Shown: piece after piece, positions 17,071 to 20,292 of the stretch
How positions within the stretch are numbered: the stretch's first letter is position 1
How the letters are laid out: every line of letters starts with the position of its first letter
Notes under the pieces: model-generated
Database searches by the model: none
What the model saw: only the letters and a program-made list of their open reading frames with translations
Told to the model about the DNA's origin: nothing
Made by a program: the position numbers and the translations under genes
From: Opitutia bacterium UBA6410
GTDB lineage: Bacteria > Verrucomicrobiota > Verrucomicrobiia > Opitutales > Intestinicryptomonadaceae
Assembly: GCA_002437405.1 (NCBI GenBank)
Contig: DJPO01000099.1
Coordinates: 20,026-40,317, forward strand
DNA length: 20,292 nt
Reading direction: 5' to 3'

Positions 17071-17736
17071 TTATTTTACAAATTTGTCGAAAAGTTCCCC
17101 GACGATTTTTTTGACTTCGGCGTTCAGGTCGGCGTGGGGGTCGTTCAAGTCGGCGACGCGCCAGAGCCACGAGCGCGAAAGGTTGAACATATGTATCTGC
17201 CCGACCATCATCTGTGCCGCGATTCTCGCCCTGTCGCCCGAGACCGCCCCGCGCGAGGCAATCGAAATCAGCCCCGCGAGCATCTCAAGTTCGGCGCGGA
17301 ACAGCCCTTCGAATACCCCGAAAATCTGCGTTTGGTACAGCTCTTCGCGCGTGATGATTAATATTATAGAGCGGAGCAGGTAGTCGGGAATGTGCTCCGA
17401 ATCGAGCCTATTGCCGAGAAATTCGAGCGCGAGATTTCTGGCGGCGACGGGGTCGGCGGCAGTTTGCAGCTGGGCGAATTTTTCGAAATAGGGTATGCTG
17501 AACTCTTTGATGAAGTCGCGTATCTGTCTGGCAAGCTCCATATAGAGTTCGTTTTTTCCGCCGAAATAGTAGCTTATCGCGGCGTGGTTGAGGTTCGCCT
17601 TCGCGGCAATCTCGCGCGTGCGCGCTCCCGCGAACGAGCGCAGCCCGAACTCCTCGAGGGCGGCCTTGATTATCCGCGCCTTCGGGTCGTTGCACTCGCC
17701 GTTTACGAGCTCTTTTATGTAGTTTTTTTCGGGCAT
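17071..17736 (-). CDS. TetR/AcrR-family repressor (CerR/DUF1956-like C-terminus)
   Basis: A 221-residue one-component regulator. The N-terminal TetR DNA-binding domain spans about 18-65, with the helix-turn-helix at 37-58 (GARTREIAAKANLNHAAISYYFG). The C-terminal ligand domain resembles the YbiH/CecR (DUF1956) group, in which regulators respond to drug-like ligands. I chose the ATG at 17736 (MPEKNY). A TTG seven codons upstream (17757) is possible but falls inside the palindromic operator. As the first gene of the efflux operon it probably represses itself and the pump together. Confidence 0.9.
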   Translation of the reverse strand: MPEKNYIKELVNGECNDPKARIIKAALEEFGLRSFAGARTREIAAKANLNHAAISYYFGGKNELYMELARQIRDFIKEFSIPYFEKFAQLQTAADPVAARNLALEFLGNRLDSEHIPDYLLRSIILIITREELYQTQIFGVFEGLFRAELEMLAGLISIASRGAVSGDRARIAAQMMVGQIHMFNLSRSWLWRVADLNDPHADLNAEVKKIVGELFDKFVK

Positions 17737-17755
17737 CTGAAAAATTTTTAGGTTC

Positions 17756-17786
17756 AACCAAATGGTTTAATCGTTTGGTTTGTCAA
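17756..17786 (-). promoter_or_regulatory. Efflux operon promoter box and TetR operator candidate
   Basis: A perfect inverted repeat AACCAAA (17756-17762) / TTTGGTT (17774-17780) with an 11-base spacer sits 19 bases before the TetR ATG. On the minus strand TTGACA (17786-17781), a consensus -35 box, touches it directly, so the repeat occupies the spacer and -10 region where a repressor would block polymerase. The 25-bp size fits TetR-family operators. No clear -10 box can be picked out. Confidence 0.6.
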
Positions 17787-18147
17787 GCGTTTTTCGAAAA
17801 ATTTTTTTTAAAAATCTACCCCGAAAACGGAGGTTGCCCGCGCCGCGTTTTGCCGAGTCCCTAAGCATACTATACAATGCAAAAAAGTCTTCCGAAACGG
17901 TGCGCGGCGAAAAATAAAAAAATCCGCAAAGCCAACGGGGCGTCGCGCCTTTCTCCCGCGCCCCCAGCGGTTTGCCGTAGCGCAAAAAAACGCAAAAAAA
18001 AACTTGCAAGCGCGGCGCATAATGGTAGTTTGCAAAAACCATAATAATTCGGCTACGGGCAATTCGGACAAACGTATTTCGTCCCGCAATCGGCTTGTTA
18101 TCATTTTGTTAACTCCAAATGCTTTCCCAACCCGAAAGCGATAAAAA
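17787..18147. other. Gene-free divergent intergenic region between the efflux operon and sucCD
   Basis: No credible gene: the open frames on the minus strand (about 17767-18042 and 17808-18155) have compositions unlike a real protein and cross the sucC start or run towards the operator. The stretch is rich in A runs and GC clusters. On the plus strand TTGCCG (17850-17855), 17 bases and TACAAT (17873-17878) form a promoter-like pair that would give sucCD a leader of about 260 bases, and TACAAT is also the -10 of both hydrolase genes. Further down CCGTAGC (17975-17981) and GCTACGG (18052-18058) could close an 84-base structure containing an ATGGT/ACCAT hairpin. Confidence 0.4.
17850..17878 (+). 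promoter_or_regulatory. Candidate distal promoter of sucCD
   Basis: TTGCCG and TACAAT are separated by exactly 17 bases, pointing towards sucC about 270 bases away. The long leader could hold regulation, or the promoter could make a small RNA. A closer promoter may exist near 18076-18105 (TATCAT-like), but its -35 is poor. Confidence 0.3.
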
Positions 18148-19338
18148 ATGAACATTCACGAATATCAAGCAAAAGCACTATTCAAAGAATTCGGCGTTCC
18201 CGTTCAGGACGGCGTAGCAGTAAAATCTCCCGAAGAATTCGACGCGGCTATTGCGGCTATCCCCGGCGACCACATCGTCGTAAAGTCGCAAATCCACGCA
18301 GGCGGACGCGGTAAGGGCGTCTTCGTCGACGGTTTCAAGGGCGGCGTAAAGTTTGTCGCCAAGTCCGAAGCCGCCGAAACGGCAAAGAAAATGCTCGGCA
18401 ACACCATCGTCACCAAGCAGACTGGCCCGCAGGGCAGGGTCGTCGGCACGCTCTTCTTCGCCGAAGCAATGGATATTGAAAAGGAATTTTATCTCTCGAT
18501 TTTGATGGACAGAGCCTCGGGCAAAGTCGCGATTGTCGCGTCCGTAGCAGGCGGTATGGACATCGAAAAAGTCGCGGAGGAAACTCCCGACCAGATTATG
18601 AAAACCCTCGTCGACCCCGACATCGGTCTGCAGCCCTTCCAAATCAGAAGACTCGCGTTCTTCTTCGGCTTCGGCGAAAAGGAAATGCAGAAACAGTTTA
18701 AGGCGGTTCTCGGCGGTCTCTACAGACTCTTCTGGCAGAAGGACTGCTCGATGGTCGAAGTCAACCCGCTCGTCCTCACCAAGGACAAGAAAATCGTCTG
18801 CCTCGACGCAAAGGTTGCGTTCGACGACAACGGACTCTTCCGCCACCCCGAACTTCAGGCTCTGCGCGACCCGCACGAAGAAGACCCCAAGGAAATCGAA
18901 GCGGGCAAGTACGGTCTCAACTACATCGCCCTCGACGGCAACATCGCGTGCATGGTCAACGGCGCGGGGCTCGCTATGGCGACTATGGACATCATCAAGC
19001 ACTTCGGCGGCAACCCCGCAAACTTCCTCGACGTGGGCGGCGGCGCGACCGAAGAATCCATTACCCAAGCGTTCAACATTCTCCTCAAAGACCCGCACGT
19101 CAAGGGTATCTTGGTCAACATCTTCGGCGGAATTATGCGCTGCGACGTTATCGCGGCGGGCGTAATTGCGGCTGTCAAGAATGTCGGACTCAAGCTCCCG
19201 CTCGTTGTGAGACTCGAAGGCACGAACGTAGAGCTCGGGCGCAAGATGCTCTCCGAAAGCGGAATCAAACTGACTACGGCCGACTCCCTCGCGGACGCGG
19301 CGGAAAAGATTGTAAAAATCGTAGCCGAAGAAAAGTAA
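18148..19338 (+). CDS. sucC: Succinyl-CoA synthetase, beta subunit (ADP/GDP-forming)
   Basis: The beta subunit of succinyl-CoA ligase, which converts succinyl-CoA to succinate with nucleoside triphosphate formation in the TCA cycle, or runs in reverse in anaerobes. It has 396 residues against about 388 in E. coli. The N-terminal ATP-grasp domain begins MNIHEYQAK and contains the nucleotide loop GGRGKG (52-57). EVNPLV (204-209, Asn206) and LDAK (Asp220) are the metal-binding positions. The C-terminal CoA-ligase domain has NGAGLAMATMD (271-281), GGGA (297-300) and NIFGGIMRCD (324-333), the phosphate-binding power helix. There is no Shine-Dalgarno sequence; the ATG follows an A run. It is 21 bases upstream of sucD in one operon. 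Confidence 0.98.
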   Translation: MNIHEYQAKALFKEFGVPVQDGVAVKSPEEFDAAIAAIPGDHIVVKSQIHAGGRGKGVFVDGFKGGVKFVAKSEAAETAKKMLGNTIVTKQTGPQGRVVGTLFFAEAMDIEKEFYLSILMDRASGKVAIVASVAGGMDIEKVAEETPDQIMKTLVDPDIGLQPFQIRRLAFFFGFGEKEMQKQFKAVLGGLYRLFWQKDCSMVEVNPLVLTKDKKIVCLDAKVAFDDNGLFRHPELQALRDPHEEDPKEIEAGKYGLNYIALDGNIACMVNGAGLAMATMDIIKHFGGNPANFLDVGGGATEESITQAFNILLKDPHVKGILVNIFGGIMRCDVIAAGVIAAVKNVGLKLPLVVRLEGTNVELGRKMLSESGIKLTTADSLADAAEKIVKIVAEEK

Positions 19339-19359
19339 ACCTCGAAATTTCACAGAAAA

Positions 19360-20241
19360 ATGAGCATACTCATAAACAAAGATACGAGAGTAGTAATCAG
19401 CGGCATTACGGGCAATACTGGTTCGTTCCACACCCGCCAGTGCATTGAATACGGCAGCAAAATCGTCGCGGGCGTCACCCCAGGCAAGGGCGGCCAGATG
19501 TTCGACGACAAGGTCCCCGTCTTCAACACAATCAGGGAATCCGTTGAAAAGGAAGGCGCAAACGCCTGCGCGATTTTCGTTCCTCCGGCGTTCGCGGCGG
19601 ACTCGATTCTCGAAGCAATCGACGCGGAAATTCCGCTTATCATTACGATTACCGAAGGCATTCCGGTCAAGGATATGGCGATTGTCAAGTCGCGCCTGAT
19701 GCAAAAGGGCTGCAAGTCGCGCCTCATCGGCCCGAACTGCCCCGGCGTAATCACCCCTGGCGAATGCAAAATCGGCATTATGCCCGGCTATATCCACAAG
19801 CCTGGCACAATCGGTATAGTCAGCCGCTCGGGTACTTTGACCTACGAAGCCGTTTGGCAGACAACCAGCCTCGGCTACGGCCAGAGCACGGTAGTCGGCA
19901 TTGGCGGCGACCCCATTAACGGCACGAGCCACCTTGACACCGTAAAAATGTTCAACGAAGACCCGAACACCGAAGCAATCATCATGATTGGCGAAATCGG
20001 CGGCGACGGCGAACAGAAAGCGGCGGCGTGGTTGAAGGAAAACTGCAAGAAGCCCGTTGCGGCGTTCATCGCTGGTCGTACAGCTCCGAAGGGCAGAAGA
20101 ATGGGGCACGCGGGTGCGATAGTCTCGGGCAACTCGGGTTCGGCGGAAGACAAGATCAAGGCATTGTTGGACGCAGGAATCGCAGTTTCCCCGACTCCCT
20201 CTGCTATTGGTGAAACATTAATTAACCACTGGAAACACTAA
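19360..20241 (+). CDS. sucD: Succinyl-CoA synthetase, alpha subunit
   Basis: The alpha subunit, carrying the CoA site and the phosphohistidine. It has 293 residues, the normal length. The Rossmann CoA-binding domain has GITGNTGSFHTRQ (15-27) and TPGKGGQ (40-46). GPNCPGVITPGE (124-135) and GIGGDPINGT (180-189) are family signatures. The phosphorylated His is His250 in GRRMGHAGAI. It is translationally close to sucC and ends 16 bases before the right-hand copy of the terminal repeat, whose hairpin could act as its transcript end although no T run follows. Confidence 0.98.
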   Translation: MSILINKDTRVVISGITGNTGSFHTRQCIEYGSKIVAGVTPGKGGQMFDDKVPVFNTIRESVEKEGANACAIFVPPAFAADSILEAIDAEIPLIITITEGIPVKDMAIVKSRLMQKGCKSRLIGPNCPGVITPGECKIGIMPGYIHKPGTIGIVSRSGTLTYEAVWQTTSLGYGQSTVVGIGGDPINGTSHLDTVKMFNEDPNTEAIIMIGEIGGDGEQKAAAWLKENCKKPVAAFIAGRTAPKGRRMGHAGAIVSGNSGSAEDKIKALLDAGIAVSPTPSAIGETLINHWKH

Positions 20242-20257
20242 TCGGCTCGTCGGGCTC

Positions 20258-20283
20258 GTGAAACTACCGTTGATACGGCGTTT
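20258..20283 (+). repeat. Right copy of the 26-bp inverted repeat, hairpin-forming
   Basis: Identical to the reverse complement of bases 1-26. GAAAC (20260-20264) pairs with GTTTC (20280-20284) and CCGT with ACGG around TGAT, with a small internal asymmetry. It sits directly after sucD, as the left copy sits at the end of the DUF1080 gene, so both copies point the same way relative to the gene they follow. Nine more bases follow before the window ends. No internal third copy was seen. Confidence 0.75.
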
Positions 20284-20292
20284 CGGGGAAGA

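Noticed and set aside
15278..17383. Long plus-strand open frame of about 700 codons
   Set aside because: It is antisense to the RND pump, membrane fusion protein and regulator, which have full family motifs. Its composition (many Val, Arg, Asp, low-complexity) is typical of an antisense shadow in GC-rich DNA.
17767..18155. Small minus-strand open frames in the gap before sucC
   Set aside because: They overlap each other in different frames and cross the operator or the sucC start; the translations are Phe/Arg-rich without motifs.
18178..20109. Long minus-strand open frame of about 640 codons
   Set aside because: It is exactly opposite sucC and sucD and has no recognisable motif.
1..20283. 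A 20-kb transposon or linear replicon bounded by terminal inverted repeats
   Set aside because: The interior holds glmS, sucCD and a tRNA and no transposase, integrase, replication or partition gene; a short dispersed repeat or contig-end effect is simpler.
1..20292. CRISPR array, insertion sequence or prophage
   Set aside because: No regularly spaced direct repeats, transposase, integrase or phage structural genes were seen on either strand.

Overview
The window (about 20.3 kb, GC-rich coding DNA with A/T-rich intergenic tracts) reads as chromosomal DNA of a Gram-negative bacterium. It carries a complete RND tripartite efflux operon with an outer-membrane lipoprotein channel, secreted glycan-degrading enzymes, and the housekeeping genes glmS, sucC, sucD and a tRNA-Leu. 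The combination of GH106-type rhamnosidases with a DUF1080 protein, and the absence of Shine-Dalgarno sequences before any start, fits the Verrucomicrobiota/PVC or Bacteroidota-like carbohydrate degraders. I favour a gut or host-associated Verrucomicrobiota lineage, but this is inference only.

Layout. Positions 23-10706 (minus strand): a secreted DUF1080 protein, glmS, and two tandem paralogous secreted GH106-type glycoside hydrolases of about 1,217 residues. glmS and each hydrolase are followed by their own intrinsic terminator, so these look like mainly single-gene transcription units. Positions 11073-11238 (minus): tRNA-Leu(CAG) with its terminator, preceded by a 25-bp palindrome that lies between promoter-like -35 and -10 boxes. 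Positions 11264-17786 (minus): a TetR regulator, membrane fusion lipoprotein, RND pump and outer-membrane factor, 11-18 bases apart. A TTGACA box and a palindromic operator candidate lie directly upstream of the regulator. Positions 18148-20241 (plus): sucC and sucD, divergent from the efflux operon across a gene-free gap of about 400 bp.

How it works together. The two hydrolases and the DUF1080 protein are exported and probably act on rhamnose-containing or other complex glycans. GlmS supplies glucosamine-6-phosphate for the cell envelope. The TetR protein probably represses its own operon and responds to a pump substrate. SucCD is the succinyl-CoA synthetase of the TCA cycle. I see no insertion sequence, integrase, phage, CRISPR or defence gene.

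Most unusual observations: (1) a perfect 26-bp inverted repeat at the two extreme ends of the window, itself hairpin-forming, just downstream of two unrelated genes; (2) the tRNA-Leu promoter region with a near-perfect palindrome in a 19-bp spacer, the geometry of MerR-type promoters; (3) mosaic divergence of the tandem hydrolases, with nearly identical promoter, signal peptide and C-terminus but a diverged centre. I did not find a convincing new multi-gene system.
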